In this document: piece after piece, positions 1 to 11,890 of the stretch
How positions within the stretch are numbered: position 1 is the stretch's first letter
Layout: each line of letters opens with the position of its first letter
Source: Cryptomeria japonica
Lineage: Eukaryota > Streptophyta > Pinopsida > Cupressales > Cupressaceae
Length of the DNA: 64,000 nt
Direction of reading: 5' to 3'
Assembly: GCF_030272615.1 (NCBI RefSeq)
Contig: NC_081412.1
Location: 343,845,870-343,909,869 of the forward strand
Position numbers and translations under genes: made by a program
Notes under the pieces: generated by a model
What the model saw: only the letters and a program-made list of their open reading frames with translations
Told to the model about the DNA's origin: nothing
Database searches by the model: none

Positions 1-560
1 ATGCATCATCCATAAATTATCATCATCTGATGGGTTATTTGCTTCCTTCTCCATTGGTGCAGGTTGTTCCTTTTCTTCTTGTGGGGTGTCTTCAATCCTA
101 AAAGCATTGATGTCAATATCTATGAAACATGTCATGTCTTGATCAGAGTCCTTTTCATGTACCATCATATATGTCACCCTTGACTCTCTTACAACTTTAA
201 CACTTTTACCATCAATACAAAAAAATTCATAAGATAGATCACATCGTAAACTTCCCCCCATAAAAGAACTCCATTTTCTGGACAACAACATCCCATAGGG
301 AGGTGGGATGTCCACAACTAAAATACTCATAGTCAAATCCTTCTCGGGGAAGGCTGCGAGCTTATAAGGTAGTGCTCTTATAGTACCTATCACAAGTACC
401 TCACTTGAGTCCATAACACAACATCTTCCCTGAGGGGTGTCTACATTTAGACCCATAACTTGCATTATCCTCACTAGAATAACATTATTTGAGGCCCCAA
501 GAATCAATCTTACAATTTTTTAACACCCCTCCATTTATGATAACACTAAAAAATAAGGGA
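1..560 (-). pseudogene. Element A aspartic protease region (degenerate)
   Basis: The minus-strand translation shows a retropepsin-like region. An active-site-like segment (KIDS followed by a frame break where GAS would be expected) lies near 495-520. A C-terminal block with PPPYGMLLSRKW, about 230 bases further on, matches the equivalent blocks in element B (ASYGMLLSRTF) and element D (VNYGMLLSREW). This family cuts the Gag-Pol polyprotein. At least one frameshift sits next to the catalytic Asp. The region reaches the window edge, so what follows on the minus strand is unseen. Confidence 0.65.
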
Positions 561-1583
561 TCTAAATTTTCTAGGGTCTCATCCACTATATCTTCAAGAT
601 AAATTTGGGGAATCTAAGAAACCATTCCCTCTAACTCTTTATCTTTTTCCTCATTTTTACTCGCTTGTTCCTTTACATTAGAAGTGATGCTCTTGTGTCC
701 CACTTTAGCAAAAGGAGAAACACCCTTAACCCAGGCCATAGATTTCTCCTTATGTACATCTATTCTAAAAATTTCTTGTAAAGGAACTTTGACTGTAATT
801 TGAGAAAACAACTAAAGAATTTTAGCAGGTGTGTATTCTGGAAATTCAAGGGACATACCTATTTTTTCTTCATGTTTCTTCAACTTGATGTTTTTTTCCA
901 CTTTGTTTCTGCTTCAAATCCTCTCCAATAGGTGCAACAGAATTTTCAACTATTTTTGTCTTCACCTTGGGTGAAGCAACTTCCTCATTGGGATTTGCAA
1001 TTTCAACCTTCTTAGCTCACTCCCTTTTCTTAACCGCATCTTTCTTCGGTTTGTTTTCTTTGACCTCTTGACCTTTATTCTTCATTTCCTTAATAAATAA
1101 ACCAGAAGGCTTGCCCTAATCTTCACCAACTATTTTTTTCTTAGTTAGTAATTACTTTTGACTTGAGCTGCCATAGCAGTTATTATCTAGGCAATCTCTT
1201 TATTTGAAGGTCTTCTCAAAGACACAATTTCTTCTCCTTGTTCATAATTAAATGCTTGGTCATCAACACACAATTCATGGTCAGAAAAACTTGTTGATGA
1301 TAAGATTCATTCCTTTGCCTTTGATAATCCATATCCAAGTCCTGAGCCTTAGTATCAGAGAAGTATTATGCTCCCCCTAATTAAGAAGTAGTCATAAGAC
1401 AATCAACATTGTCATCTCAAAATTTTCTTCTTCTTCTTCTTCTTGTATCTCGTCCTTGGCAGAAATAAATTATACAATAGCACAATACTCGGGTGAATGA
1501 GGTGATTGACAAACAATACACCAAGGTGTATCTTTAACAACATTCACCGTATGTTTTTGCAATGGATCAGGAGTTTGCTTCTC
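561..1583 (-). pseudogene. Element A gag-PR linker with zinc knuckle
   Basis: A Lys/Glu-rich linker with many stops lies between the protease and the gag core. At about 1482-1522 the minus strand encodes a knuckle of spacing C-x2-C-x3-H-x4-C (WCIVCQSPHSPEYC), one residue shorter than the usual CCHC box. Element D has the same spacing at 55307-55345. The part from 600 to 1480 is rich in Lys codons and low in complexity, and no further domain is recognised there. Confidence 0.5.
1424..1445. repeat. (TTC)n microsatellite
   Basis: About seven uninterrupted TTC/TCT units lie inside the element A linker. On the minus strand they read as a Glu/Lys-rich run. Confidence 0.8.
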
Positions 1584-3737
1584 CTATTTATTCCTTTGTT
1601 GTTGCTGAATCGACTTCCCATCCTTCCAATTTGTGTTGTAAGGAAGATCCTGTAGCCTTGGAGGTCTGCTAAATTTGTTGAACTGTTGCTTTTCTAGTGC
1701 AACACCCTTATCATTCTTTGCAATAGTCAATTTAAGATCCTTCAAGGTGTTGAGCACCTTGTCCCATTTGTCTTCTTCCTTTGGCTTTAATCCCAAAGGT
1801 TTTTCCATTTTATCCTTTGCAGTCTTAAAGAACCTAGTATCTTCTCTTCTCCCAAGATTTCCTAAAACTCTCCTATTCCCTTCAACATTTATGGCTATCT
1901 TGAATGCATCTCTCATATTCTGAGAATCTTTATCCCTTAGGATATATTCCATTTTAGCATTAAATGCATTTACATATGTGGTTAGATAAACATTATCGTC
2001 TAACCTTAGAACCTGAAATAACTTATGCATAGCCTTTTGAAATCTAATGTTGAAATCAGTGACAACTTCGTTTGGTCACTTTTTGATGTTGAAATCATTC
2101 AACATGAAACTTGTGTTTGTTTTGTCATCATATTTCTCCTTGAAGCTCCTTTCTAATTCTTCCTAAGAGTTAATGCTTGCAATTGGTAACCCTTTGTACC
2201 AATACCTGGCATCTTCGGTCAGAGATTGTACAAAGAGTTTCATAACAACATTTTCATGCTCCACCTCATAGTCATTTAATTTATCTGTGAAGGATCTCAG
2301 ATGTTCCTCACCTGTGATAGCATTATTTCCTGCAAACTTATTTATCCTATCCCTCAACTCATTTGGGACTGTATTAGGATACCCTATTATCCCACCAAAA
2401 CACAATTGCCTATACCTTTCTAGATGGATAGGTCTTCTTTGGAACTACCCAGTAACAACTTTTCCTACAATATTATTAATTGCACTAGTTCCAGTGATTT
2501 TCATTTCAGTACGAGTCCTAGCAGCAACTTCGATCTTCTGAGTACCTTGAACAGTTTGAGCAGGGGTACTTGTAATTACATTTGGTACTTCTATGAGAAT
2601 CAAACCTGAAACAACTTGGTTATTAGATGGACCAGTGCTGAGAGAAGTATCATTTAATGATGACATTTTCAGGAAACCAATTTTCCTCTTCATTTCTGCT
2701 ATTGAAGCTTCCATCTCTATTATCTTTAACTCTTTTGCAAGAGTTTCACTTTCTATCCTAGCCCTCTCTAATTCAACATCTTCTTGAGAGAACCCATGGC
2801 TCAGATCCAGGACAGTGGGGACCTTTTAATTATTTATTTGACACCAGACATCTTTTGGTTTCTCTTGTCCTGGTCTAATTTAGGAATTTGAGCATTTAAC
2901 TTATTGATATTTACTAACCTTTGGCTATCAACATGGATCCTAGAATTTTATTTTATAGTTTGCTCAAATTTCCTATCTAAGACTTCTCTTAAAATAGGAC
3001 CCTCAACATTAGGCTTAATCTACTCATGATTCAAAGCCTTGAGTGTAGCCAACTGCCTCATTAAGCTATCCCTCTCAATCACCACATTCATAACTTCATA
3101 TTTCATCTCTTTTTCTTTTCTTTTTCTTAGATCATTTTTTTCTTGGAGTTCTTTCTTTAATATGCTTATATCTCCAAAAACCTCTTCAGGATCTCACAAA
3201 GTTAATTTAGATCCAGATGTATCACCTAAATCTATTAGGTTTGCATATCCTCGTTCGTGGATTGATTTAAAATTATAAGGAACTTCTGTCCTAGGGCCAA
3301 GAGGAGGAGGTACACCAATAATACTATCTTGACGACTTCTACTTCTACTCCGACCTCTTTTATTTTATGAATACTGAACTTGAGTAACCTCCTTATTTTC
3401 TTGTTGTACTTCTTGTACATGTGTGTCAAATAAAGAATCAAAAAATCCCATGCTATCTAATTCAAAAAATTTAGAAGAAGTTGTATGAACTTCAGAAATA
3501 GGATGACTTACTTGCATTCTTGTGCTTGGGTTTCCATGACGAGGGAGCATTGCTTCTTTCTACATTTCTTCTTTTTCCAATCCTCAATGGAGTTGCAGGA
3601 AGCTCTTCCAATCCTTCTTCAGGATGTAGCCGCATGTAACCTCTGGTGTTCTTAGGTTTACTCATAGTGACAAAATCCTTCAAAGACTTATTTGAAATAT
3701 TCACAATACACGCATTGGCATAGTTCAGAGTCGCCAC
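1584..3737 (-). pseudogene. Element A gag (broken)
   Basis: Gag forms the retrotransposon particle. Consecutive minus-strand pieces read as one Gag: an N-terminal basic part (3492-3737), a Lys/Glu-rich coiled-coil-like part (about 3030-3220), a Ser/Thr/Asn-rich part (2445-2714), and the retrotransposon gag core (2163-2405 and 1584-2030). The core has GYPN, then KLFVQSLTEDARYWY, then a stretch ending in the NVEGNRR-type block. This is the same order as in elements C and D. Several stops and frame changes break it. The first piece begins with GTG next to a PBS-like motif, so the true ATG is uncertain. Confidence 0.75.
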
Positions 3738-3969
3738 CTAAATTAGATCGGGACATCGAATAAAATAGTATTCAGTACTCCTTGAAAGAAATTTATGAAC
3801 CTTGTTCACAAATAGGAAAATCCTTTTAACAAATATGGAACACCTTTACAGTTGAGAACATAAATTAGCAACACAAAACACGGGCTCAAGCTTCAAATCA
3901 AAGAAATGTGATATAATTTTAACGTAATTTTGCAAATGGACAACACAACTGACTGCAACTATGCATTGT
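3738..3969 (-). other. Element A untranslated leader
   Basis: AT-rich sequence between the gag start and the primer-site repeats, with no coding signal on either strand. The motif GGTGGCGACTCTG lies at its gag-proximal end (3726-3738, minus). Confidence 0.5.
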
Positions 3970-3986
3970 TCCCCATAGAGTCACCA
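3970..3986 (-). other. Duplicate PBS-like site of element A
   Basis: On the minus strand this reads TGGTGACTCTATGGGGA. It is preceded by an LTR-edge look-alike beginning TGTTGG at 3991. It repeats the layout of the site at 4067-4084, 97 bp away, so the LTR edge plus PBS appears to be duplicated. Confidence 0.6.
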
Positions 3987-4066
3987 TTTTTGTTGGTGGC
4001 TTAGATGGGATAATATCAACCAATATGATGATTTAATCTTCTCTAACTAGAGATTCTAAACATTCT

Positions 4067-4084
4067 TCCCCAGTAGAGTCACCA
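4067..4084 (-). other. Primer binding site of element A
   Basis: On the minus strand this reads TGGTGACTCTACTGGGGA, four bases inside the LTR edge at 4089. It matches the sites of elements B, C and D, which have the core TGGYGACTCTSCTGGGGA. TGG pairs with the CCA end of a tRNA. An Arg-type primer is my recollection for Tat-type elements, not something shown here. Confidence 0.7.
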
Positions 4085-4088
4085 TTTT

Positions 4089-4537
4089 TGTTGATGCCAT
4101 AGAATGGGGTTTACACTGTGAGCAGGTAGAAACCAAGTTGAATCTTCAAATTTATCAGAGGAGAAGCCAACTCCAACTATCGAAATCTCCAATGACGTAG
4201 ACCAACATATGACAAGGATTTCTACTAATCTTTCTACACTTCAGGCTCTACTAAACCTAGGAGGGTGATTCTTTGATGAACTTATAATCTCTATGCCATA
4301 CTTATACCTTCACCAAAGTTAAGCAGAAAATCTCAAATACAGGCTCAACAACAGGGAGAATTCTCAAGGATGGCAAGTCCCTCAGTGATCCTCAACCTTA
4401 ATGGAGCTTGAGATGGACAAAACATACAACAATATACATAAAATGAAATAAAATTTGGTAATAATCAATTTGTGTAGCAAATACAGATGAATAGAGTGTA
4501 ACAAATAAACAATTTGTGTAATAAATAAATAATTTCC
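4089..4537 (-). mobile_element. Element A 5' LTR, fragment (X-type LTR)
   Basis: Begins TGTTG and matches the start of X2 (44057 onward) and X1 over about 420 bp, so elements A and X belong to the same or a close LTR family. It breaks off near 4510-4537 in a short AT-rich stretch where the copia LTR starts. Confidence 0.65.
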
Positions 4538-4721
4538 GACTATGTGTGTACAACCGGTAAAGCAATGAAGACACTAGTAATCAAAGACAAAAATAATGCA
4601 TCTCTCAACACCAGATATACGAGGAAAACCTAATGTGGGAAAAACCTTTGTGAGAAATGTTATTGGAGTCTACTACTCCAATCAAGCCTCATAATGAAAC
4701 ACAATATTACAAAGATTTAGG

Positions 4722-4805
4722 GCACCAACCCAAGGAGCACCAACCCAAAGGAGCACCAACCCCTATACTGAGCACCAAACCCCATACTGAGCACCAACTC
4801 AGTGA
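4722..4805. repeat. Short tandem repeat in copia LTR (GAGCACCAACCC units)
   Basis: Four to five imperfect units built on GCACCAACCC. Equivalent but diverged arrays lie at about 42540-42610 and 51765-51845 in the other copia LTR copies. Confidence 0.65.
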
Positions 4806-5867
4806 TATACAATGAAAAAAAACTTATTACAACGAAAGCACATTGTTACAAATGAGTTTTGTAACACTTATTTAACTTCTCTCTTTCGGGTACAACTCTT
4901 CTCTATTTCATCAGTTCTTTCACTACCGGTTATCAATTCATTCTCTTTGATCTCTTACCAGTCAATCTCTTCCTTTTTTGACTTTCTTTGATACTCACCT
5001 TACACTCTATCACTCACGGATGCCTTCCTACCAGTTCACCTCAGCTCTGTTATGTACCGGTTAAACCTCTGTTAAACCTCCTTACCGGTTATACCTTTTC
5101 TAATAGTTCTCCTTCAAATACTTAGTAATAATACTCTTCTCAGTCTGATCTGCACTCTATTAGCTCAAGTACTCTCTCTTCTCACAACTGGCATCATGTT
5201 TTTGATCTTTGATCTGCATATTTATTTATCCGCTTTCCCATCAAAAACATAGATTTAAACTTTGGCGCACTTAGGGTTTTCTCCACCGACCCAATCCGTA
5301 TCAGGTCATATCAAATCTCATCTCCAAGATTGATATCCTACAACAATGACACACTACACACCAAATCCTTCCTTCAAATGCACGTTTTCTATATTTGGTA
5401 AACACGACCCAACTTTCAGTCCATCATATTAAATGTAAATAGTAGTTTCCTTCTGCAGATTAACTAATCGATCAAATATCTTGCATTGATCACGAAGACA
5501 AAGGATCAAATCTCTTCCCCTTGGTTTGCATCGAGTCACATTCCTTTGTACTCCTCTTGTGATTTCAGCAGCAGACATTAATGTCGACCTAATCACAACC
5601 TACCTCACTGACGCACCATTTATCCTCCACTGCATGTACGCCAACTATGCCCCATGTGTCATCATTATAAACATCCACCTCTGCTCACCATGTTGGTTAA
5701 GGATTAGACACCAACAACAAATATCCTATAGATATTTTCCTTGTACTACCCATATCTACTTGTTCATACATACTCACCGGTGGACCTGTTTACCAGTTGG
5801 CACTGCACCTTCCTGCATATTGGTTGACATAACTAGTTTATCTCTTTTCTTTCTTATGTTTTCTTAC

Positions 5868-5872
5868 CAGTT
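5868..5872. other. Target site duplication of element B, left copy (CCAGT)
   Basis: CCAGT here pairs with CTGGT at 32662-32666. The matching uninterrupted copia LTR at about 43689 reads CCGGT, so the original duplication was CCGGT and each copy lost the CpG through a different strand. Confidence 0.85.
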
Positions 5873-6580
5873 GTTGGTAAACAAATTTGTCTCCCCTTAT
5901 TTGTTTAATCTTTAAATATTGCAGACCATGAAAAGAAAGACAAATTTTCTACCAAATAGTTGGAAAACCATTATATTGATTAACCTCTGAATTAAGGTAC
6001 AACTCCCTCTAATAAATATTCAATCACCTCCAAATTACGCACAATCAATAGAATGCTTTTCACCAAAAAGAACTTAAAGGTAATTGCATACACCAGTCAA
6101 TACAATATGAATGCAAGCACTGATTCATATGTAACTCTTTATATAAAGCCGACGGACTTCATGTACACTAAAACAAAAATGACAAGCTTATAAAGATGAA
6201 ATTTGCCAATACTTTTCTGCACATATAGAAAGTATAACAGCCTCTCCTTTGAAACAGATTCTCCCAGAAATCAAACATCAAATATCAAACACATAGACTT
6301 GAAACCGAAGATAACTGTCAACAAGATTGTCATTCACTGATGATCATCCACTTTCTAAATACACAAAATGTTTTTAGCCAATTTAAAGATAGTCTCTTCA
6401 AAAACTTAGTGAACCTCTTCAAAGTCATTATGAAACATATTTATAGGTCACCAGACCAATAGTTCATTTAAACCAAAGTAAAATTAACTCGCATGAGTTA
6501 ATAGAAAGCAACCCTAATTGTATAACTGAAACTAAGGAAAATAACTAGACTCGCTGGTGAACAACTACCAGCAGTGCTAG

Positions 6581-9500
6581 TCATGTTGTCTGCTCAATTC
6601 TGATGTGATCGCTTGGGTTAGTGTTTTGGACAGACACCATAACCGCTTTCATCGCACTCCACTCTCAATGCACTTTTGAAAACTCCTGGATTACAGCTAC
6701 ATGTGACAAACTGATGTGAATTACTCTCTGCTTCCAGAGCTCCTTCTTTCTCTTCACCATTTGCACTTTATCTCTGTGGGAATCCAGGTGATCGAGACAA
6801 ACTGTGAGCATTGATTCCACTTTAGAGATCCTCATTAAGTCTTCAACGGACAAGGATTTTTCCACCTTAATCTGTTTGATGTGGTTGCTAAACTAGTTAA
6901 GCATCTCCTTAGTATCTTCCAAGGTTTTGCTATCCTCTTTAAGTAGTTGAACATCCACATAATGCAAGTCCTTCTGCATGGTTTCCCTTAAGGCCATTAA
7001 TTCACCACGTAGACTGGTCGACTCATTATAACCCTGTTCAATAATCTGGTTGCGCCACTCAATACTCTCCTTGCAAATAAACATCACATCTTCATTTAAT
7101 TTGGACACTTGATTTTCAGCAAGAAAATTCATCAGACCATAATCCTAAATATCCCGCATCTGTTTCAAAATTACTACCCATTTGGATTTCTCTTTTTGCC
7201 ATGAGACCAAGTCCGAGTCTAATGCTTTGGTGACTTTGTCGGCATCTTTGAAGATCTGGACCAAATCCATTATGTAATTGGTTTTTTGATGCATGATCGA
7301 GGTGAGCCATTCTGAGAAAACCTCAGCAATCATCCTATTTCATTGAACTTCATCAAAGAATTTTTGATTACTCGGTGACTTTGGACTAAAAGGTCCTAAA
7401 TTTTGTGACAATGGTAATGGACTATTCTATAGAGCATGAATTTACTAGGCCATCTGTGTTAAACTTTGTTTTAACTCAGCCTTGTCTCTTTCATCCTTCC
7501 AAGTACGAGAGATAATTCTTTTAGTCAAAGTCTCCAGATGTTTCACATCTAACGCTCTAGTTCCGACCCCCAAATCAATTCGTTCAACAGCATAATCTGC
7601 TTCTGAATCCATAACAGCATCTTTGTCAAACTCGGGTCTGGCAATGTCTATAGTCCAATACTTTGTGCTTTCATCAAAATCAATCATGGCCTCCATTTTA
7701 TCTTTTTGGGCTTTGTAGACCTTCCTAGACATTTTCTCATAGCATCCTCCATTGATACCGAAATAGGAAACACATTCTGTTTCCTAGTGATTAAATCACT
7801 TAACCATTTTGGTGCTAGAGTTAGTTCCTTAGATGGCATGGGTGGAAATCTTGTTGAGGATGGCGGTGTGGCATGGTCCGTATGAGACTAGATTTCAAGT
7901 GTCCCTGGGTCTTGGAGAGTAGTGTCTATGTCAATTAAAACCTTGTCTGCTTCAAAAATAGGGGATGCCATCTTGCACAGTGTTTCCTCTACATCCAAAT
8001 CAAGGATGAGATGAGGCGCCGGTGGCTAGAAACTTTTCTTGGTCCTTGACCTGGTAATTCGACCAGCAATAGAGAGCTCACCTCCGGTGTCAAGTTTCTC
8101 TTCTTTAATCCTTGGTTGCCTTTTTCCTGCATCAGAAATGGGAATGTTAGTTAAAACATAAGTTTTATTTGCGATACTCTTCTTCCCACTTTTGCTTCTC
8201 GAATTGGCTGCTTGTGTCGGATGGAAAAGGCAACTCCTAAGCCAGCTTTTTGTCCTGTGAATTACATTGAAGGTGCGTGTCTAAACACTATCCCCCACCT
8301 TTTTTCTCCAATCCACTTCTGGAAGAGGTTCGTCATGTACCCACTTCATAAACTCAGAATCAAGTACGTCTTCATCATCAGTGGTGTCATCTAAGGTATC
8401 CATTGACAATCTCATGTCATGAATTTGTTTCAAAGTTAATCTGGACCAACTCCATTTCCTTACTTCAAATTCATCCTGGCAATCCTCCCAATAATCCTCT
8501 AACTGAGGAACATGTTAATCAGGCACCATCTTCTTCACATACTAAGCAATGAAACCCTTACTATCAAAATTATCCCTTTTCACAAAGGTCTTCAAATGCA
8601 ACTTTTTAAATTCTAGCTCAAGATTCAGTGCATCAGAGACAGACCTACAGCTGTAATGGCCTAAATCAATGGGAAAAACCCCACTTGTGTTGGAGTCCTC
8701 ACCATAATCCTTTGCGACATAGGCAAGCTACCTAGAAATTTTGATCAAAATGCAGGAGTCTAAAACATATCTAGGTAGCCTAAAGGGTTCACCTTTAAAT
8801 CCTCTAACCCTTAGGTAAGTGAAGTGATTGAACTGTATATAAAGAAACTGCCATAGATGTTAATGAGTTAAACCACTTCTGCAGACATTCTTCTATGCAA
8901 ATTACCTTGTAATTCAAAGGTCAGCCTTCCAGCGAAAATATCATTCCAGTGGAGATTGTCATCAACATGCCCTTTCAAAGTCAGATTAGGATGATACTCA
9001 TAAATTCTCATGCCTTGAACCCATTTCACATGAGACAATCCAGACCATTCTCTGACACAGGCAAGCATATATAACAGATAGGAAGACATATAAAAATTAG
9101 GCATCCCAAGATAATTGCTCAAACCTTCGTGTAATCTTTCCACAATGACAGTTCCCTGGTCTATGAACCGACTTTTATCCAGAATGACCTGGATGAAGAA
9201 ATACATCTACTCCTCCCTTAAAAAAGAGTGGGAATTACCCTTTACCCTGCTCAACAATATCACCAAGTCTCAGATTGCAAGAATTAAATGTTCACGGGTT
9301 AGAGGTCTCAGCAGCCTTGAGCCTCCTTTTTGGAATCTTAGGAGCCAATTCCGTGCAATAACAGCTCTATAATACTTCTTTTTCTCATAGAAAATCCCAT
9401 AAGATTTACCAATAGTCCAGTCTTCATAGGGTTTCCGATGTAGAATACCCATGGCTACCATTACTGTCTGTCTATCAATGGACAACAAGACTTCACTATC

Positions 9501-9764
9501 ATTTTTCCTTGTGCATCTATTACCCTTGTCATAATGACTCATACATTCTAAGACTAACTTAGGGCAAGGGGTAGCTATGGGAAAGGCGGATGCTTCTAAT
9601 AATCCGCTCTATGCTACATCTCTCATCATAGGGTCTGTGGCTGAATTCCTTACTCTCTCTTAAAAAACATCTAAATCCAACTGAACTAGTGTTGTATCAC
9701 CTAATTCCGGTAAAGAGCTTACCAGGGAAGATGAGCTCATCAATTTGGGCAAAACGGGCCTCAT
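6581..9764 (-). pseudogene. LTR-encoded ORF of element B, left copy (~1,060 codons, broken)
   Basis: From ATG at 9764 one frame runs to about 8868 with only a few TAG/TAA-type stops (blocks around 9270-9542 and 8868-9206). After frameshifts it continues at 7445-7732, 7145-7333, 6893-7132 and 6665-6865, ending at TGA 6581-6583. The N-terminal third holds conserved-looking segments such as LLSIDRQTVMVAMGI and YEYHPNLTLKG. The middle is Lys/Ser/Thr-rich. The C-terminal third looks alpha-helical or coiled-coil (MALRETMQKDL and after). The right LTR encodes the same protein in the same order. No Pfam-type function is recognised. It resembles uncharacterised predicted proteins I associate with gymnosperm annotations, which I cannot verify here. 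Confidence 0.7.
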
Positions 9765-10330
9765 TTTTAGTTTGTGATTTTCCCCAATTAACCCAGGAAA
9801 AGAAGGAAAGTGGAAATGGAAGCAAGCAGCTTAACAAAATACCCGAATCTTTAAAACAAACTGTAACAATTTAGAAATTTTTTAAACATACCTTCCTCTA
9901 TTCTCTGTAAACCTCTATCCCAGCCTATTTTTCCTGCTCCGAAACTCCTTCTCAAAACCTTTTGAAGAAAATAATAATCCTGGTGTGACAACTACTCAGT
10001 CTTAAAGTCAAGAAAATCTTACCTATCATTACCAAAAGTTGCCTTCATTACTCTTCGTTTGTGTGACCTTAATTTGAAATGATTGCGCTAAAGCATGCTT
10101 TAAATGCTAAGTCACTTCACTTCTGACACAACAGATCCTTACACATACTTGCTATAAATGGCATATTTCAAATCATTGAAGAAAGAATATTCCTTCCCTT
10201 GGTGGCCATTTATCATGTTCTAAAAATCCACGCCATCATCTCGTGGCAAGTCACATGTCCTCCAAGAAGCCTATACATTCAACTCTGAACTTCTGTGAAA
10301 TGATTGCGACACAACATCAACATGACAAAT

Positions 10331-10506
10331 CTTGAACCTTGAACCTTGAACCAAAAAGGTTCAAGTTTAAAGTTCAAAGAATGCAAAATATCAACAAGGA
10401 CTAGCAAAACTTAGAAACCACATGGGAGGAAAAAACATTCAAAGCAATGCCTGTTGAACTTTGAACCTTGAACCAAAATGGTTCAAGTTCAAGGTTCAAG
10501 TTCAAC
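10331..10506. repeat. Paired GAACC/GGTTC palindromes in element B U3 (left LTR)
   Basis: Two inverted repeats lie 70 bp apart. The first has arms at 10331-10352 and 10358-10379. The second has arms at 10453-10474 and 10480-10506 with a 5-base loop. Each arm is built of tandem CTTGAAC units. The right LTR has the same pair. Confidence 0.8.
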
Positions 10507-10634
10507 ATAGTGAAACTAAACAATGACTGAATTACATGAGGAAAACTTAAGCAAATGACTTGACCAATTAATTAGATAAGCACTACTTCCAACAAGGACA
10601 CATATGGAATGGAAATTTTATAATGGCCCAACAG

Positions 10635-10650
10635 TGGCTCTGCATGGGGA
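10635..10650 (+). other. Inverted PBS-like motif at the 3' LTR edge of element B
   Basis: One base inside the left LTR the plus strand reads TGGCTCTGCATGGGGA. On the coding strand it therefore sits where the polypurine tract should be, but it is not purine-rich. It resembles an inverted copy of the element's PBS. Element C has TGGCTCTGACTGGGGA in the same place. Confidence 0.7.
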
Positions 10651-10797
10651 CTGGAACTTGTAAAGTACCAAGCGATGAATCTCAAAATCTCTGTTTTCAC
10701 AAAATGACATACTAAGGTTCAACTCACAACAAAAACCAACACACCTAGGCTAACACAACAAAAAGAAAGTATGTACAAACTAACAGGGGATGCCTAT

Positions 10798-11890
10798 CTA
10801 TAATTGATACAATTTTAAGTCCTTCCCATTATAAGACAGGGGTAGTTCAAAACCATCCTGGTAAGCAAGTTTAAAAGAATTGGGCCCCTTTATCTTGTGA
10901 ATCACATAAGGCCCCTTACACAGCGACTCAAATTTACCATGAGAACCTTTCGGTTCTCTCCTTTTATCCCATAATAACACCGGGTCCCCTTTCATAAACT
11001 TTCTAGGCCTTGCTTTCTGATCAAAAATCTTTTTAACCCTCATCTGATGTTCTATAATCTTGTCAACCAGCTTTTCCCTTTCTTCTTCAATCTTGGTTAA
11101 GCACATAATCCATTTTTCAAGAGAGTTCTGAAAAAATACATCTTCTATCACTATCTGCAGTTTAGAAGCCCCTAACTCTAAAGGGAGAGATAGCTATGTG
11201 CCAATACCATATACCAGCTCAAATGGTGATATTCCTATGGCCCATTTCGGTGAAGTTCAATCTGCCCATAGTGCTTCATGCAGCTTCTTATGCTATTCCA
11301 TGAAATTTTCACTGACCAATTTTCTCATGATGTTGATCAAGTTCTTGTTACTTGATTCCGCCTGACCATTACCCTGAGGATAATAATCAGAAGCATGTGC
11401 CAAAGAAATTCCGTGATCATAGCAAAATAAGCTCAACTCGAATGAATAGAAATTTGATGCATTATCTGTGACTATTTTCTGAGGGACTCCAAACCTGACA
11501 AGAATATTCTTTTTAAGGAATGTACACACAATTTCTGAGGTAGTTTTTTTAATAGGGATAGCTTCCTCCCACTTAGTGAAGTAATCTATTGCTGTTAATA
11601 TGTGAGTGTGCCCCGTACTAGAAATGGGGTTCAAAGGACCAATTAAATATAATCCCCACTGCTTAAACGGTTCTTCAATTACCACGAGCCTCAAAGGAAA
11701 GGCGGCCAACTAGGTTTTACCTGTAAACAACTTGCATTTTTCACACCTTGCCACCTAGGAGTATGCATCCCGGAACATCCCTGGCCAATAGTAATAGTTT
11801 CTTGGGATTTTTTATGCAGTCACCATAGAGGAAAAATGACCCCCGCATGTTTCATTATGAAAAGTTTTCAACAAAGCTTCTTGGTGTGGT
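10798..11890 (-). pseudogene. Element B integrase (broken)
   Basis: Integrase inserts the cDNA. The zinc-binding HHCC part lies at about 11730-11890 (HNETCGGH then CEKC). The catalytic core is at 11293-11709: the first Asp position reads GLYLIGP where GLDLIGP-like is usual, the second is intact in IVTDNAS, and the Glu is intact in QAESSNK. The C-terminal part at 10798-11151 has a KGPYVIHKIKG motif, the GPY/F module of gypsy integrases. Stops separate the three parts. The frame ends at 10798, about 165 bp from the LTR. Confidence 0.88.

Larger units (their letters stand above)
1..4537 (-). mobile_element. Element A: partial Tat-like Ty3/gypsy retrotransposon
   Basis: Reading leftward on the minus strand there is an LTR edge (TGTTG at 4089), a primer binding site, a leader, a gag gene, a zinc-knuckle linker and a protease that runs off the left edge. 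The gag core resembles those of elements C and D in this window (a GYPN motif, then a KLFVQSLTEDA-type block). RT, RNase H and integrase would lie beyond position 1. Only about 450 bp of the 5' LTR remain before a copia LTR begins near 4538. Frames are broken by many stops, so the copy is dead. Confidence 0.8.
4538..5872 (-). mobile_element. Copia-0 3' LTR, outer part
   Basis: Matches the copia-1 LTR at 42345-43690 along its whole length. It lacks the first ~50 bp of that LTR (the run of G after CACTAAGA), so it is truncated on the left. Element B interrupts it at 5872, and the remaining 127 bp lie at 32662-32788. A plus-strand open frame at 5526-5915 is not conserved and spans the insertion point. 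The repeat of CACCAACCC units at 4722-4805 is also present in the other copies. Confidence 0.8.
5873..10633 (-). mobile_element. Element B 3' LTR (4,761 bp)
   Basis: Begins TGTTGGTAAAC and ends GGCCCAACA. It aligns end to end with the right LTR. On the minus strand, U3 starts at 10633. The first ~870 bp hold two hairpin-forming palindromes, a long sense ORF follows (9764 to 6581), and the last ~700 bp are non-coding. Confidence 0.92.

Noticed and set aside
5526-5915. 129-codon plus-strand ORF
   Set aside because: It runs across the element B insertion point and has no counterpart of that length in the uninterrupted copia LTR.
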